DNA from: Nitratireductor kimnyeongensis
GTDB taxonomy: Bacteria; Pseudomonadota; Alphaproteobacteria; Rhizobiales; Rhizobiaceae
Assembly (NCBI RefSeq): GCF_019891395.1
Contig: NZ_CP078143.1
Span: 1,997,001-2,061,000, forward strand
Direction of reading: 5' to 3'
Length of the DNA stretch: 64,000 bases
The translations under genes were made by a program, and so were the position numbers. This document shows positions 27,130 to 36,860 of this stretch, in pieces; position 1 is the first letter of the stretch, and the number at the start of each line of letters is the position of its first letter. The notes under the pieces were generated by a model. The model was not told the origin of the DNA, made no database searches, and worked only from the letters and a program-made list of their open reading frames with translations.

Positions 27130-28410
27130 GTGGCGCGCAAGAACTATCTCTTTACAAGTGAATCCGTTTCCGAAGGCCATCCCGATAAGGTCTGTGATCG
27201 CATCTCCGATGAGATCGTCGATCTGGTCTACCGGGAAGCCAAGAAATCCGGCATGGACCCGTGGAAGGTTCGTGTGGCGTGTGAAACGCTGGCGACGACA
27301 AACCGTGTCGTGATTGCCGGTGAGGTGCGCGTCCCCGAATCGCTGCTTAAGCGGGACAAAAAGACTGGTGAGATCGCCAAGGATGCTCAGGGCAATCCTC
27401 TCATCAATCCGTCGCGCTTCCGCTCGGCTGCGCGCCGGGCGATCCGTGCTATAGGTTATGAACAGGACGGTTTTCACTGGAAGACCGCGAAGATCGACGT
27501 CCTCCTGCACGGGCAGTCGCCCGATATCGGTCAAGGCGTCGATAGCGCAGCCGATCGCCAGGGAGAAGAAGGTGCAGGCGACCAGGGCATCATGTTCGGT
27601 TATGCCTGCCGCGAGACGCCTGACCTCATGCCGGCGCCTATTTACTACTCGCACAAGATCCTTCAGCTTCTGGCCGATGCCCGCAAGTCCGGTGAAGGCG
27701 AGGCTGCAAAGCTCGGTCCGGATGCAAAGGCCCAGGTCACGGTGCGTTATGTCGACGGTGCGCCGTCCGAGGTAACGGAGATTGTGCTCTCCACCCAGCA
27801 TCTGGATGCGTCCTGGAACAGCACCAAGGTGCGTCAGGTCGTTGAGCCCTACATCCACGAAGCGTTGTCTTCTGGCGGAATCACGGTTGCGGACAACTGC
27901 AATTGGTACATCAATCCAACCGGTAAATTCGTGATTGGTGGGCCCGACGGCGATGCGGGGCTTACCGGTCGCAAGATCATCGTCGATACTTACGGTGGCG
28001 CAGCACCCCATGGTGGAGGTGCTTTCTCCGGGAAGGACACAACCAAGGTGGACCGGTCGGCAGCTTATGCCGCACGCTATCTCGCCAAAAACGTGGTTGC
28101 GGCCAATCTCGCCGAGCGTTGTACGATACAGCTTTCCTACGCCATCGGTGTAGCGCAGCCGCTGTCGGTCTATGTGGATCTGCACGGCACGGGCCGTGTC
28201 TCCGAAGAAGAGGTCGAGATCGCGATTCGTGAGGTGATGGATTTGTCGCCCACTGGCATTCGTCGCCACCTGGATCTCAATCGCCCCATCTACGCCAAGA
28301 CAGCTGCTTACGGTCACTTCGGGCGGAAAGCCAGCCGTGATGGTTCATTCTCCTGGGAGCGCACCGATCTGGTGAAAACCCTCAAACAGGCAGTTGCAAA
28401 AGCCGCGTGA
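27130..28410 (+). CDS. metK: MetK, S-adenosylmethionine synthetase
   Basis: 426 residues from a GTG at 27130, preceded by AGAGGGG with 5-base spacing; the resulting N-terminus ([19 protein letters not shown]) matches the family exactly. Motifs: [20 protein letters not shown] (about residues 151-162), and GGGAFSGKD (about 296-304). The enzyme makes SAM from methionine and ATP in the cytosol. A somewhat long insert near residue 100 ([18 protein letters not shown]) is typical of the alphaproteobacterial form. Its stop codon lies in the loop of a terminator hairpin. Confidence 0.97.
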   Translation: MARKNYLFTSESVSEGHPDKVCDRISDEIVDLVYREAKKSGMDPWKVRVACETLATTNRVVIAGEVRVPESLLKRDKKTGEIAKDAQGNPLINPSRFRSAARRAIRAIGYEQDGFHWKTAKIDVLLHGQSPDIGQGVDSAADRQGEEGAGDQGIMFGYACRETPDLMPAPIYYSHKILQLLADARKSGEGEAAKLGPDAKAQVTVRYVDGAPSEVTEIVLSTQHLDASWNSTKVRQVVEPYIHEALSSGGITVADNCNWYINPTGKFVIGGPDGDAGLTGRKIIVDTYGGAAPHGGGAFSGKDTTKVDRSAAYAARYLAKNVVAANLAERCTIQLSYAIGVAQPLSVYVDLHGTGRVSEEEVEIAIREVMDLSPTGIRRHLDLNRPIYAKTAAYGHFGRKASRDGSFSWERTDLVKTLKQAVAKAA

Positions 28411-28420
28411 CGCGGCTTTT
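28398..28420 (+). terminator. Terminator-like hairpin spanning the metK stop
   Basis: AAAAGCCGCG (28398-28407) and CGCGGCTTTT (28411-28420) form a perfect 10-base stem whose 3-base loop is the metK TGA codon. The 3' arm ends in four U residues. It lies 20 bases before the trmB ATG, so it must attenuate rather than fully block transcription into trmB, unless trmB has its own promoter. Confidence 0.75.
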
Positions 28421-28440
28421 ACCAGTACCGGAACGACCGA

Positions 28441-29142
28441 ATGGCTGAAGAACGGCGCAAACGGGCTACCGAAGCCTTCTTCGGCCGTCGGCATGGCAAG
28501 CGTCTGCGTCCAAAACAGGACGCGGCGCTTACCGCTTTTCTCGATCACGCGCTGTTAAAGCTCGATGCTCCGCCGCAGGACCCTGCTGGCTTGTTTGCCC
28601 ACCCGGTCGAGCAAGTCCGGCTTGAGATCGGCTTTGGCGGGGGCGAGCACCTGCTCAATGAAGTCTCGCGCTTCCCTGCCACGGGCTTCATAGGTGTTGA
28701 ACCCTTCGTGAATGGCATGGCCAAGCTTGCATCCGCGCTGGACGAGCAGGGCGGTTTTCCAGCGAATCTGCGGGTTTACAACGATGATGCCACGGTGCTT
28801 CTGGATTGGCTGCCAGAGGCGTCCATCTCAGGGATAGATCTGCTCTATCCAGATCCCTGGCCCAAGAAAAAGCACTGGAAGCGGCGCTTCGTGAACTGCG
28901 TCAATCTGGATCGGTTCGCGCGAGTGCTGAAACCGGGGAGCCGCTTCCGTTTCGCGTCAGACATCGACACGTATGTCGACTGGACACTACAGCATTGCGA
29001 AGCGCATCAAGCATTTTGTTGGCAGGCAGAATCTGCGGATGATTGGCGCCTGGCTTATGACGGCTGGCCTGGTACGCGTTATGAAGCGAAAGCTATCCGC
29101 GAAGGGCGGACACCCGCCTACCTGACATTTCTGCGAGTATGA
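28441..29142 (+). CDS. trmB: TrmB, tRNA (guanine-N7-)-methyltransferase
   Basis: 233 residues. The SAM-binding motif I is [12 protein letters not shown] (about residues 61-72), the acidic VEPFVNG follows, and the family signature [18 protein letters not shown] is at about 133-150. TrmB makes m7G46 in the variable loop of many tRNAs using SAM, the product of metK just upstream. It ends 7 bases from the stop of a small gene on the other strand. Confidence 0.96.
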   Translation: MAEERRKRATEAFFGRRHGKRLRPKQDAALTAFLDHALLKLDAPPQDPAGLFAHPVEQVRLEIGFGGGEHLLNEVSRFPATGFIGVEPFVNGMAKLASALDEQGGFPANLRVYNDDATVLLDWLPEASISGIDLLYPDPWPKKKHWKRRFVNCVNLDRFARVLKPGSRFRFASDIDTYVDWTLQHCEAHQAFCWQAESADDWRLAYDGWPGTRYEAKAIREGRTPAYLTFLRV

Positions 29143-29149
29143 GCGGAGC

Positions 29150-29314
29150 TTACCGGCCGCTCATACCATAAAATTGCTCGGGATTAATGCCAAGCCGGCG
29201 CAGGTCGGCATCCTTTGCCCGACGACGATTCCGCACTGCAGCAGAAACAGCCACGGCACTTTCGATCACGCCGAAAAAATCACCAATTCCAGAAATGAAC
29301 TTACGGGTCGACAT
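29150..29314 (-). CDS. Small DUF1127-like protein
   Basis: 54 residues from the ATG at 29314, preceded on the minus strand by GAGAGG with 7-base spacing. The C-terminal half has the DUF1127 pattern: a basic patch (RNRRRAK) followed by DLRRLGINPEQF. Proteins of this type in rhizobia and Rhodobacter (CcaF1-like and others) influence RNA turnover, phosphate or stress adaptation. The N-terminal part is weakly amphipathic. Convergent with trmB at 7 bases, so the two 3' ends probably overlap as transcripts. Assignment rests on a short motif. Confidence 0.6.
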   Translation of the reverse strand: MSTRKFISGIGDFFGVIESAVAVSAAVRNRRRAKDADLRRLGINPEQFYGMSGR

Positions 29315-29465
29315 GGAGTTACCTCTCATTGTGCATTGCAACACAATCTAGCGCGCTCCGTGGTCGATAAGAAGCGCCGTTCTGACAAGGCTGCTATGCA
29401 TTTGTGCGTTGCACCATGTCAGAAACCAAAACCCCGTCTGCGGGCCCCGGTCATGAGTTGCGCAC

Positions 29466-29494
29466 TTGAAAAGAATTGCCATCTCGTCTATATC
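29466..29494 (+). promoter_or_regulatory. Sigma-70-like promoter ahead of the rimP-nusA operon
   Basis: TTGAAA (29466-29471), exactly 17 bases, then TATATC (29489-29494). Predicted transcription start is near 29501, just ahead of a terminator at 29524-29553 and the rimP start at 29580. Confidence 0.5.
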
Positions 29495-29523
29495 CAATTC
29501 AAATTCTTGGTCGCTATGACGGA

Positions 29524-29553
29524 GAGTGGGTCCCACCGGTCCCGCTCTTTTTT
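29524..29553 (+). terminator. Terminator/attenuator in the rimP leader
   Basis: GAGTGGG (29524-29530) pairs with CCCGCTC (29541-29547), one G-U pair, 10-base loop, followed by six T (29548-29553). It lies 26 bases before the rimP ATG and downstream of a promoter, so it either attenuates the operon or ends a roughly 50-base small RNA. Confidence 0.65.
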
Positions 29554-29579
29554 GTTAGATGCGGCCGTCCGGAGGTTGG

Positions 29580-30269
29580 ATGACGGCAGTTTCAGAAGAC
29601 AGGAACAGTGATGATCGCCTGATCCGTGAGAGCGGAATTGAGGCGCGCGTTGCCGCGATCATCATTCCTGTTTTGGGAGCAATTGGATATCGCCTTGTTC
29701 GCGTTCGCATGACAGCGCAGGACGGTGCCACGTTGCAGATCATGGCCGAACGTCCCGATGGCATCATGACCGTCGAGGATTGCGAGGAAGTCAGCAGAGC
29801 GCTGTCACCCGTTCTGGATGTTGAAGACCCGATCGACACGGCTTACCAACTCGAGATTTCCTCACCTGGTATCGACCGCCCGCTGGTGCGCAAGGCGGAT
29901 TTTGCCGCGGCTCAGGGGCACCTGGTCAAAATCGAGACTGCTGTGCTGCTGGATGGGCGCAAGCGCTTTCGCGGTTTCGTGGTCGAAAGTGACGACGAGA
30001 CTGTGACGATCGAGCCGGAAACGGTCGAGGAAGAAGGGGACGAGGACGTCCTCTTTGGAATTCCCTTCGAGGCGATTGCCGATGCGCGGTTGGTCCTGAC
30101 GGACGATCTGGTGCGCGACGCCCTGAAGCAGGAGAAGGAAGAGCGCCGCGAACGCAAGCGCAATCGCCGCCCTTCCGCATCGGAAAGGGCCGCTCAGCGG
30201 TCCGAAAAACAAAACGCAACTGAGCCGGCCGGGAACGAAGAACCCGGATCCCACGCCGAAGGAGAGTGA
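29580..30269 (+). CDS. rimP: RimP, ribosome maturation factor
   Basis: 229 residues from the ATG at 29580, chosen because GGAGG lies 4 bases upstream (an ATG at 29559 is in frame but lacks a site). The N-terminal alpha/beta domain includes [20 protein letters not shown] and [32 protein letters not shown] is the family signature; a C-terminal SH3-like domain follows, then a charged tail richer than usual in Arg, Glu and Ser. RimP helps assemble the 30S head. nusA starts one base after its stop. Confidence 0.95.
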   Translation: MTAVSEDRNSDDRLIRESGIEARVAAIIIPVLGAIGYRLVRVRMTAQDGATLQIMAERPDGIMTVEDCEEVSRALSPVLDVEDPIDTAYQLEISSPGIDRPLVRKADFAAAQGHLVKIETAVLLDGRKRFRGFVVESDDETVTIEPETVEEEGDEDVLFGIPFEAIADARLVLTDDLVRDALKQEKEERRERKRNRRPSASERAAQRSEKQNATEPAGNEEPGSHAEGE

Positions 30270-30270
30270 C

Positions 30271-31926
30271 ATGGCAGTCAGTGCGAACAGGCTGGAGCTT
30301 CTTCAGATCGCCGACGCGGTGGCCCGCGAGAAGTCTATCGACAAGCAGATCGTCATCGCCGCCATGGCCGACGCGATCCAGAAGGCCGCGCGGTCGCGGT
30401 ATGGTCAGGAGACCAATATTCGCGCCGACATCAACCCTCAGACGGGTGAAATGAAGCTGCAGCGTCTGATGGAAGTCGTCGAGAATGTCGAAGAGCCGGC
30501 ACGCGAAATCTCCGTGAAGGATGCGCGCACGCGCAACCCCGATGCTCAGCCAGGTGATTTTCTTGCCGAGCAGCTTCCGCCCATGGATTTTGGTCGCATC
30601 GCTGCCCAGTCCGCCAAACAGGTGATTGTGCAGAAGGTGCGCGAAGCTGAACGCGATCGTCAGTATGACGAATACAAGGATCGCATCGGCGAGATTGTCA
30701 ACGGCACCGTCAAGCGTGTCGAATACGGCAATGTCATCGTCGATCTCGGCCGGGGCGAAGCCATCATTCGCCGCGACGAACTGATCCCGCGCGAAATCTT
30801 CAAATATGGCGACCGCGTCCGCGCCTATGTCTATGACGTGCGTCGAGAGCAGCGCGGCCCGCAGATCTTCCTGTCGCGCACCCATCCTCAGTTCATGGCG
30901 AAGCTGTTCACCATGGAAGTGCCGGAAATCTACGACGGCATCATCGAGATCCGTTCGGTAGCCCGCGATCCGGGTTCACGCGCGAAGATCGCCGTGATCA
31001 GCCATGACTCCTCCATCGACCCGGTCGGGGCCTGCGTGGGTATGCGCGGCAGCCGTGTTCAGGCTGTTGTCGGCGAGCTGCAGGGCGAGAAGATCGACAT
31101 CATTCCGTGGAACGAGAACGCCGCTTCCTTCATCGTCAATGCGCTGCAGCCGGCGGAAGTCGCCAAGGTGGTGCTGGATGAGGACGCGGAGCGTATCGAG
31201 GTCGTGGTGCCGGACGATCAGCTTTCGCTGGCCATTGGCCGGCGTGGCCAGAACGTGCGTCTCGCTTCGCAGCTCACCGGTTGGGATATCGACATTCTGA
31301 CCGAGGAAGAAGAATCGAGCCGTCGTCAGAAAGAATTCACCGAACGTTCCTCTCTGTTCATGGACGCACTGAACGTCGACGAGATGGTGGGGCAGGTCCT
31401 GGCTTCCGAAGGCTTCACCAGTGTCGAAGAAGTGGCCTATGTCGAATCTGGCGAGATCGCGTCGATCGATGGTTTCGACGAAGAAACCGCCGAAGAGATT
31501 CAGACCCGCGCACGCGAATATCTCGAACGCATCGAGGGTGAGTTCGACGCAAAGCGTCAGGAACTTGGTGTCGAGGACGAGTTGCGGGAAATCCCTGGGC
31601 TCACCACCGCTATGATGGTGGCTGTCGGGGAGGATGGCGTGAAGACGATCGAGGATTTCGCTGGTTATGCGGTGGACGATCTTGTCGGTTGGAAAGAACG
31701 GAAGGATGGCGAGACGACGTTCGAGCCGGGCGTTCTTTCCAAGTTCGACGTGTCGCGTGCAGAAGCCGAGCAGATGGTTGTCGCGGCCCGTCTTAAGACG
31801 GGCTGGATAACCGAAGAAGACCTCGCAGCCGAGGCTGAAGCCGAAGAGGCTGTCGAGGGTGAGGAAAGCGCTGACGTTGCCGAGGGCGCGCACGCCCCTG
31901 AGGCGGCCGAAGGCGCGGAAGCCTGA
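30271..31926 (+). CDS. nusA: NusA, transcription elongation/termination factor
   Basis: 551 residues: N-terminal RNA-polymerase-binding domain (1-125), S1 domain ([20 protein letters not shown], about 135-200), two KH domains ([20 protein letters not shown] to [13 protein letters not shown], about 230-345) and C-terminal helix-hairpin-helix repeats ([20 protein letters not shown] onward), ending in an Ala/Glu-rich acidic tail. NusA modulates pausing, termination and antitermination. A GAAGGAGAG site precedes the ATG. Member of the rimP-nusA-ylxR-infB operon. Confidence 0.98.
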   Translation: MAVSANRLELLQIADAVAREKSIDKQIVIAAMADAIQKAARSRYGQETNIRADINPQTGEMKLQRLMEVVENVEEPAREISVKDARTRNPDAQPGDFLAEQLPPMDFGRIAAQSAKQVIVQKVREAERDRQYDEYKDRIGEIVNGTVKRVEYGNVIVDLGRGEAIIRRDELIPREIFKYGDRVRAYVYDVRREQRGPQIFLSRTHPQFMAKLFTMEVPEIYDGIIEIRSVARDPGSRAKIAVISHDSSIDPVGACVGMRGSRVQAVVGELQGEKIDIIPWNENAASFIVNALQPAEVAKVVLDEDAERIEVVVPDDQLSLAIGRRGQNVRLASQLTGWDIDILTEEEESSRRQKEFTERSSLFMDALNVDEMVGQVLASEGFTSVEEVAYVESGEIASIDGFDEETAEEIQTRAREYLERIEGEFDAKRQELGVEDELREIPGLTTAMMVAVGEDGVKTIEDFAGYAVDDLVGWKERKDGETTFEPGVLSKFDVSRAEAEQMVVAARLKTGWITEEDLAAEAEAEEAVEGEESADVAEGAHAPEAAEGAEA

Positions 31927-32007
31927 TATGGGTGTTGTCGAGCGTGTGGCCGTCTGTGTGACGCCCGTGGTGCGCTCGATAATCCTTGTTTCGCCGCAAT
32001 CCTGCGG

Positions 32008-32027
32008 AGCCGCGTGATGGCACGCGG
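32008..32027 (+). repeat. Perfect hairpin in the nusA-ylxR gap
   Basis: GCCGCGTG and CACGCGGC flank ATGG in the 124-base gap between nusA and the ylxR-type gene. There is no U-tract after it, so it is more likely an RNA processing or stability hairpin than a terminator. Confidence 0.35.
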
Positions 32028-32050
32028 CAGCAGGTTGCTCTGGAGTTGTT

Positions 32051-32695
32051 GTGGACGATATGAACGATCGCACATGCATTGTCTCGCGCAAGGCGCGGCC
32101 CGCGGAGGACCTGATCCGGTTCGTCGCGGGACCGGACGGCATGGTCGTGCCCGATCTGAAGCGCAAACTCCCCGGGCGCGGTTGCTGGGTCACCGCTGAT
32201 CGGGTTCATGTCGAAAAGGCGGCGGAGAAGAACCTCTTTTCCCGCGCCCTCAAAACATCAGTCACGGCACCGGACAATCTGGGCGAACTGGTCGATGTTT
32301 TGCTTTCAAAAGCCGCTCTAGGCGCTCTTGGGCTTGCGCGAAAGGCCGGAGCCGTGGCATTGGGTGCTGCGAAGGTCGAGGCATCGGTGCGTAGCGGCAA
32401 GGCCTATGGTGTGCTGCATGCTCGTGAAGCCTCGCAGGACGGGGTGCGCAAGATCACGGCCGCTCGTCATGCAGTGGTCCATCTGGGCGGACCAGCCATC
32501 CCAGCTTACAAACTCTTTTCGGAAGAAGAAATGAGTTTGGCATTGGGGGCAACAAATGTGATACATGCTGCCGTGTTCGGGCGGGACGCGGGCAAGGCGG
32601 CGCTGAAACGCGTTAGTGCGCTCGAGACTTTTCGAGGCGAATGCGCGGATAAACCGGCAGCGGTTGCAATGGGCACCGCAGAGGATGTGGAATGA
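32051..32695 (+). CDS. YlxR-type RNA-binding protein fused to an L7Ae-like domain
   Basis: 214 residues from a GTG at 32051 with CTGGAG five bases upstream; an ATG three codons later is also possible. The YlxR (DUF448) part has the [19 protein letters not shown] and [10 protein letters not shown] stretches (residues about 5-50); an L7Ae/L30e-like part ([20 protein letters not shown], about 95-185) follows. Fusion of the two is normal in alphaproteobacteria. Position between nusA and infB is the conserved one; YlxR proteins bind RNA and affect RNase P or transcription. The stop overlaps infB as ATGA. Confidence 0.9.
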   Translation: MDDMNDRTCIVSRKARPAEDLIRFVAGPDGMVVPDLKRKLPGRGCWVTADRVHVEKAAEKNLFSRALKTSVTAPDNLGELVDVLLSKAALGALGLARKAGAVALGAAKVEASVRSGKAYGVLHAREASQDGVRKITAARHAVVHLGGPAIPAYKLFSEEEMSLALGATNVIHAAVFGRDAGKAALKRVSALETFRGECADKPAAVAMGTAEDVE

Positions 32696-35289
32696 CGGAT
32701 ACGAAAACCGGTGACGACAAGACGCTGAGCGTCGAAAAGAAGAAGACGCTGACGCTGAAGCGGCCCTCCGTTGAGCAGGGCACGGTGCGCCAGAACTTCT
32801 CGCATGGACGCTCCAAGTCTGTCGTCGTCGAAACGAAAAAGCGCAAGTTTTCCAGGCCGGATGAGCGACCCGAGGCCGCGCCTGCGCCTGCCCCTGCGCC
32901 GGCACCTGCGCCTGTTGCGGCAAAGCCGAAGCCTGCGGCCCCAAAGCCGGCACCACAGCGTCATCGCGAGCGTCCACGCCCGTCGCCGGGTGGTAATCGC
33001 TCCGGCGTGGTGCTCAATGAGCTCTCAAAGGACGAGATAGAGGCTCGGCGACGCGCGTTGCAGGATTCCAAGGTGCGCGAGGCGGAAGAGCGCAAGCGCG
33101 CTGAAGAAGAAGCAAAGCGTCGCGCTGAGGAAGAGGTGCGCCGGGAGCGCGAGCGTGAGGAATCCGCACGCCGCCAGGCCGAGGAAGAGGCGCGTTTGAA
33201 AGCGGAGGCGGAAGCGCGCAGCCAGGCAGAAGAAGAGGCGCGTCGCCGCGCGCCGGCTCCGGTTGAAACCAAGCCCGTGCTTGAGGACGATACCGACGAT
33301 GAAGGCCGCTCGAAGAGCAAGGGCACACCGGTCAAGCGCGCAGCGCCCAAGCCGGAGACGCCTCGCCCGGCAGCCAAGCCGCGGGGAGACGATCAGCGTC
33401 GCCGCGGCAAGTTGACCCTTAATCGTGCTCTTTCGGACGATGGAGAGACACGCGGGCGTTCGCTTTCTTCGATGCGTCGTCGCCAGGAGAAATTCAAACG
33501 CGCGCAGCATCAGGAGCCGCGCGAGAAGATCTCTCGTGAAGTGGTGCTTCCTGAAACGATTACCATTCAGGAACTCGCTCAGCGTATGACCGAGCGTGCC
33601 GTGGAGGTGATCAAGTTCTTCATGAAGCAGGGCCAGATGCTGAAGCCCGGCGACGTGATCGACGCGGACACTGCCGAGTTGGTGGCTGAGGAATTCGGTC
33701 ACACCGTAAAGCGCGTAGCCGAATCCGATGTGGAAGACGGCCTCTTCAATGTTGAGGACAAGGCAGAGGATCTGAAGGCGCGTCCGCCCGTCGTGACGAT
33801 CATGGGCCATGTCGACCACGGCAAGACGTCGCTGCTTGATGCCATTCGCCATGCAAACGTCGTTTCAGGCGAGGCCGGTGGCATCACGCAGCATATCGGT
33901 GCCTATCAGGTCGAGCAGAACGGACAGACGATCACCTTCATCGACACGCCCGGCCACGCCGCCTTCACGGCAATGCGTGCACGCGGTGCCGAGGCAACCG
34001 ATATCGCCATTCTGGTGGTGGCTGCCGATGACAGCGTCATGCCGCAGACGATCGAATCCATCAACCACGCCAAGGCGGCGGGTGTTCCGATCATTGTCGC
34101 GATCAACAAGGTCGACAAACCGGAAGCCGACGCCAACAAGGTGCGGACCGAACTCCTTCAGCACGAAGTGTTCGTGGAATCCATGGGTGGTGAGGTGCTC
34201 GACGTCGAGGTCTCTGCCGTCAAGGGAACCAATCTCGACAAGCTGCTCGAAGCTGTGCTTCTGCAGTCGGAGGTTCTCGAGCTCAAGGCCAACCCGGACC
34301 GTGCCGCTGAAGGCGTTGTCATCGAGGCGAAGCTCGACCGTGGTCGCGGTTCTGTCGCGACAGTTCTGGTTCAGGCCGGAACGCTTCGCACCGGCGATAT
34401 CATCGTGGCAGGCAATGAGTGGGGCCGTGTGCGCGCACTTGTCAATGACCGCGGCGATCAGTTGAAGGAGGCTCCGCCTTCCATGCCGGTCGAGATCCTC
34501 GGACTGCAGGGCACGCCGCTGGCTGGCGACCGCATCGCGGTTGTCGAGAGCGAGGCCCGTGCCCGCGAGATCTCGGAATATCGTCAACGTCTGGCTCGCG
34601 AGAAGTCTGTTGCCCGCCAGGCGGGCCAGCGCGGCTCTCTGGAACAGATGATGTCGCAGCTTCAGGATTCTGGCTTGAAGGAGTTCCCGCTCATCGTGAA
34701 GGGCGACGTGCAGGGCTCGATCGAAGCCATTGCCGGTGCTCTCGACAAGCTGGGCACCGACGAGGTGCGCGCACGCATCGTCCATTCGGGCGCCGGCGCG
34801 ATCACGGAGAGCGACGTGTCGCTTGCCGAGACCTCCGAGGCCGCGATCATCGGGTTCAACGTCCGTGCCAACAAGCAGGCCCGCGACGCGGCTGAAGCAG
34901 CCGGCATCGAAATCCGCTACTACAACATCATCTACGATCTGGTGGATGACATTAAAGCGGCCATGTCAGGGCTTCTTTCGCCGGAGCGTCGCGAGACCTT
35001 CCTCGGCAATGCCGAGATCCTCGAGGTCTTCAACGTGTCCAAGGTCGGCAAGGTTGCCGGTTGCCGGGTCACCGAGGGCAAGGTCGAGCGTGGCGCCGGC
35101 GTGCGGCTCATTCGCGACAGCGTTGTGATCCACGAAGGCAAGCTGAAAACGCTCAAGCGCTTCAAGGACGAAGTTTCCGAAGTGCCTGGCGGTCAGGAAT
35201 GCGGCATGGCGTTCGAGAACTACGAAGACATTCGCCCCGGCGATGTCATCGAGGCCTACCGCGTCGAAATGGTCACGCGCACGCTCTAA
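32692..35289 (+). CDS. infB: InfB, translation initiation factor IF-2
   Basis: 865 residues. The long N-terminal region has an IF2-associated start, a Pro/Ala run near residues 60-85 and a highly charged Arg/Glu coiled coil (about 115-185). An IF2_N domain precedes the GTPase: G1 [14 protein letters not shown] near residue 371, G3 DTPGHAAF, G4 NKVDKP near 473. Domains II to IV follow, ending [14 protein letters not shown]-2 brings initiator tRNA to the 30S and drives subunit joining. Coupled to the preceding gene by ATGA. Confidence 0.98.
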   Translation: MTDTKTGDDKTLSVEKKKTLTLKRPSVEQGTVRQNFSHGRSKSVVVETKKRKFSRPDERPEAAPAPAPAPAPAPVAAKPKPAAPKPAPQRHRERPRPSPGGNRSGVVLNELSKDEIEARRRALQDSKVREAEERKRAEEEAKRRAEEEVRREREREESARRQAEEEARLKAEAEARSQAEEEARRRAPAPVETKPVLEDDTDDEGRSKSKGTPVKRAAPKPETPRPAAKPRGDDQRRRGKLTLNRALSDDGETRGRSLSSMRRRQEKFKRAQHQEPREKISREVVLPETITIQELAQRMTERAVEVIKFFMKQGQMLKPGDVIDADTAELVAEEFGHTVKRVAESDVEDGLFNVEDKAEDLKARPPVVTIMGHVDHGKTSLLDAIRHANVVSGEAGGITQHIGAYQVEQNGQTITFIDTPGHAAFTAMRARGAEATDIAILVVAADDSVMPQTIESINHAKAAGVPIIVAINKVDKPEADANKVRTELLQHEVFVESMGGEVLDVEVSAVKGTNLDKLLEAVLLQSEVLELKANPDRAAEGVVIEAKLDRGRGSVATVLVQAGTLRTGDIIVAGNEWGRVRALVNDRGDQLKEAPPSMPVEILGLQGTPLAGDRIAVVESEARAREISEYRQRLAREKSVARQAGQRGSLEQMMSQLQDSGLKEFPLIVKGDVQGSIEAIAGALDKLGTDEVRARIVHSGAGAITESDVSLAETSEAAIIGFNVRANKQARDAAEAAGIEIRYYNIIYDLVDDIKAAMSGLLSPERRETFLGNAEILEVFNVSKVGKVAGCRVTEGKVERGAGVRLIRDSVVIHEGKLKTLKRFKDEVSEVPGGQECGMAFENYEDIRPGDVIEAYRVEMVTRTL

Positions 35290-35302
35290 TGCGCATACGT
35301 AT

Positions 35303-35345
35303 GGAAACGGCGGCATGGGGCATCTGATGCCCCATGCCGCTTTCC
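35303..35345 (+). repeat. Long hairpin in the infB-rbfA gap
   Basis: GCGGCATGGGGCAT (35310-35323) and ATGCCCCATGCCGC (35327-35340) make a perfect 14-base stem with a CTG loop, extended by GGAAA/TTTCC around a 2-base bulge. No U-tract follows, so an RNase III/RNase E processing site or partial terminator is as likely as a true terminator. Confidence 0.6.
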
Positions 35346-35427
35346 GGCGTCAGACGCTTCAGCTTTCATAATTTGCCGATATCCGTGATGCGGATACAAT
35401 AGGGTTTTCCCCGCAAGAAGGTACTCC

Positions 35428-35832
35428 ATGCCGTCTTCCGCCCCCTCTCAACGCCAGCTTCGCGTCGGCGAGCAGGTGCGTCATGCAATCGCGCAGGCTC
35501 TCCAGCGCGGCGATGTGAGTGACGATGCACTCGCCAACACCGTGGTTTCCGTGTCCGAAGTGCGCATGTCCCCGGATCTGAAGATCGCAACAGCCTACGT
35601 CTCGCCGCTCGGCGCTGCCGACAAGGAAGCGGTTGCGGCAGCGCTGAACCGTCATGCGCGTTTCATTCGTGGCCGCATCACACCTGCTCTACGTCAGATG
35701 AAGTACATGCCGGAACTGCGCTTCCGGGTGGACGACAGTTTCGAGAATTTCAACAAGATCGATCGTCTCCTGAAATCGCCGGAAGTGGCTCGGGATCTGA
35801 AGGATGACGGACACAACGAGGGTGACGATTGA
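35428..35832 (+). CDS. rbfA: RbfA, 30S ribosome-binding factor
   Basis: 134 residues, single KH-like domain: [18 protein letters not shown] at the start, [20 protein letters not shown] in the middle, and [16 protein letters not shown] in the last strand. RbfA binds the 30S subunit and helps process 16S rRNA. An AAGGTACTCC sequence precedes the ATG. The stop overlaps the truB start by one base. Confidence 0.95.
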   Translation: MPSSAPSQRQLRVGEQVRHAIAQALQRGDVSDDALANTVVSVSEVRMSPDLKIATAYVSPLGAADKEAVAAALNRHARFIRGRITPALRQMKYMPELRFRVDDSFENFNKIDRLLKSPEVARDLKDDGHNEGDD

Positions 35833-36767
35833 TGGCGCGGCGCGGCAAGCGGAAGGGACGCCGTATCAACGGCTGGCTGATCCTCGACAAGCCGGCCGGA
35901 ATGGGGTCAACCAGCGCTGTTTCGAAGATCAAATGGCTGTTCAATGCGGAGAAGGCAGGTCACGCGGGGACACTCGATCCCCTCGCATCCGGCATGTTGC
36001 CGATCGCACTGGGAGACGCGACGAAGACGGTTCCATTCGTGATGGACGGAGCGAAGGTCTATCGGTTCAAGGTGGCATGGGGTGAGGAACGGGCCACGGA
36101 TGACCTGGAAGGTCCGGTGACACATAGCTCCGATGAACGCCCCACTGAAGAAGCCATTCGCGCACTCCTGCCGAACTATACCGGCATCATCATGCAGACC
36201 CCGCCGCAATTCTCTGCAATCAAGATTGACGGCGAACGCGCCTACGACCTTGCACGCGAAGGCGAGACAGTAGAGATCGCGGCACGCGAGATCGAGGTGG
36301 GGCGGCTTGATCTGGTTTCCTTCACGCCCGATGAAGCACTGTTCGAGATCGAGTGCGGCAAAGGCACCTATGTGCGCAGCATCGCTCGGGATTTGGGAAG
36401 AGACCTGGGTTGCTTTGGCCACATCGCCGAACTGCGGCGCACGGAAGTGTATCCATTTCTTCCCGAACAGCTTGTGGAGCTCCCGGCGCTGGAAGACGCT
36501 GCCAAAGAAGGGGACCGTGAGGCCGGCAATCTCGATGCGCTGGATACGTATCTCCTGGACATTGCCACCGCGCTCGAAGGTTTGCCCGAAGTGACGGTCA
36601 CCGACGATGCGGCAGCCCGTCTTCGTCTGGGCAATCCGGTGATCGTGCGCGGCCGTGATGCTCCTGTGGAAGCGCCGGAAGCATGGGCCAGCGCGCGGGG
36701 GCGGCTGGTGGCGCTTGGGGCGGTTGAGGCGGGTATGTTCAAACCCAAACGGGTTTTTGCCGTTTAA
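35832..36767 (+). CDS. truB: TruB, tRNA pseudouridine(55) synthase
   Basis: 311 residues from the ATG at 35832 (TGATG overlap with rbfA). Motifs: [19 protein letters not shown], then [20 protein letters not shown] (residues about 42-60), where the catalytic Asp is in [30 protein letters not shown] and [14 protein letters not shown] follow. TruB makes pseudouridine 55 in the T-loop of all tRNAs. In relatives the next gene is rpsO; here a sensor kinase lies between. Confidence 0.96.
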   Translation: MARRGKRKGRRINGWLILDKPAGMGSTSAVSKIKWLFNAEKAGHAGTLDPLASGMLPIALGDATKTVPFVMDGAKVYRFKVAWGEERATDDLEGPVTHSSDERPTEEAIRALLPNYTGIIMQTPPQFSAIKIDGERAYDLAREGETVEIAAREIEVGRLDLVSFTPDEALFEIECGKGTYVRSIARDLGRDLGCFGHIAELRRTEVYPFLPEQLVELPALEDAAKEGDREAGNLDALDTYLLDIATALEGLPEVTVTDDAAARLRLGNPVIVRGRDAPVEAPEAWASARGRLVALGAVEAGMFKPKRVFAV

Positions 36768-36860
36768 ATCACTGAGCCAAGCGATTTCCTTCGATCGGCT
36801 AGGCAACCCTTGGCCGTTTTATGCATTATGTACCGAGATGATCAACGGGACGGGTACTGG

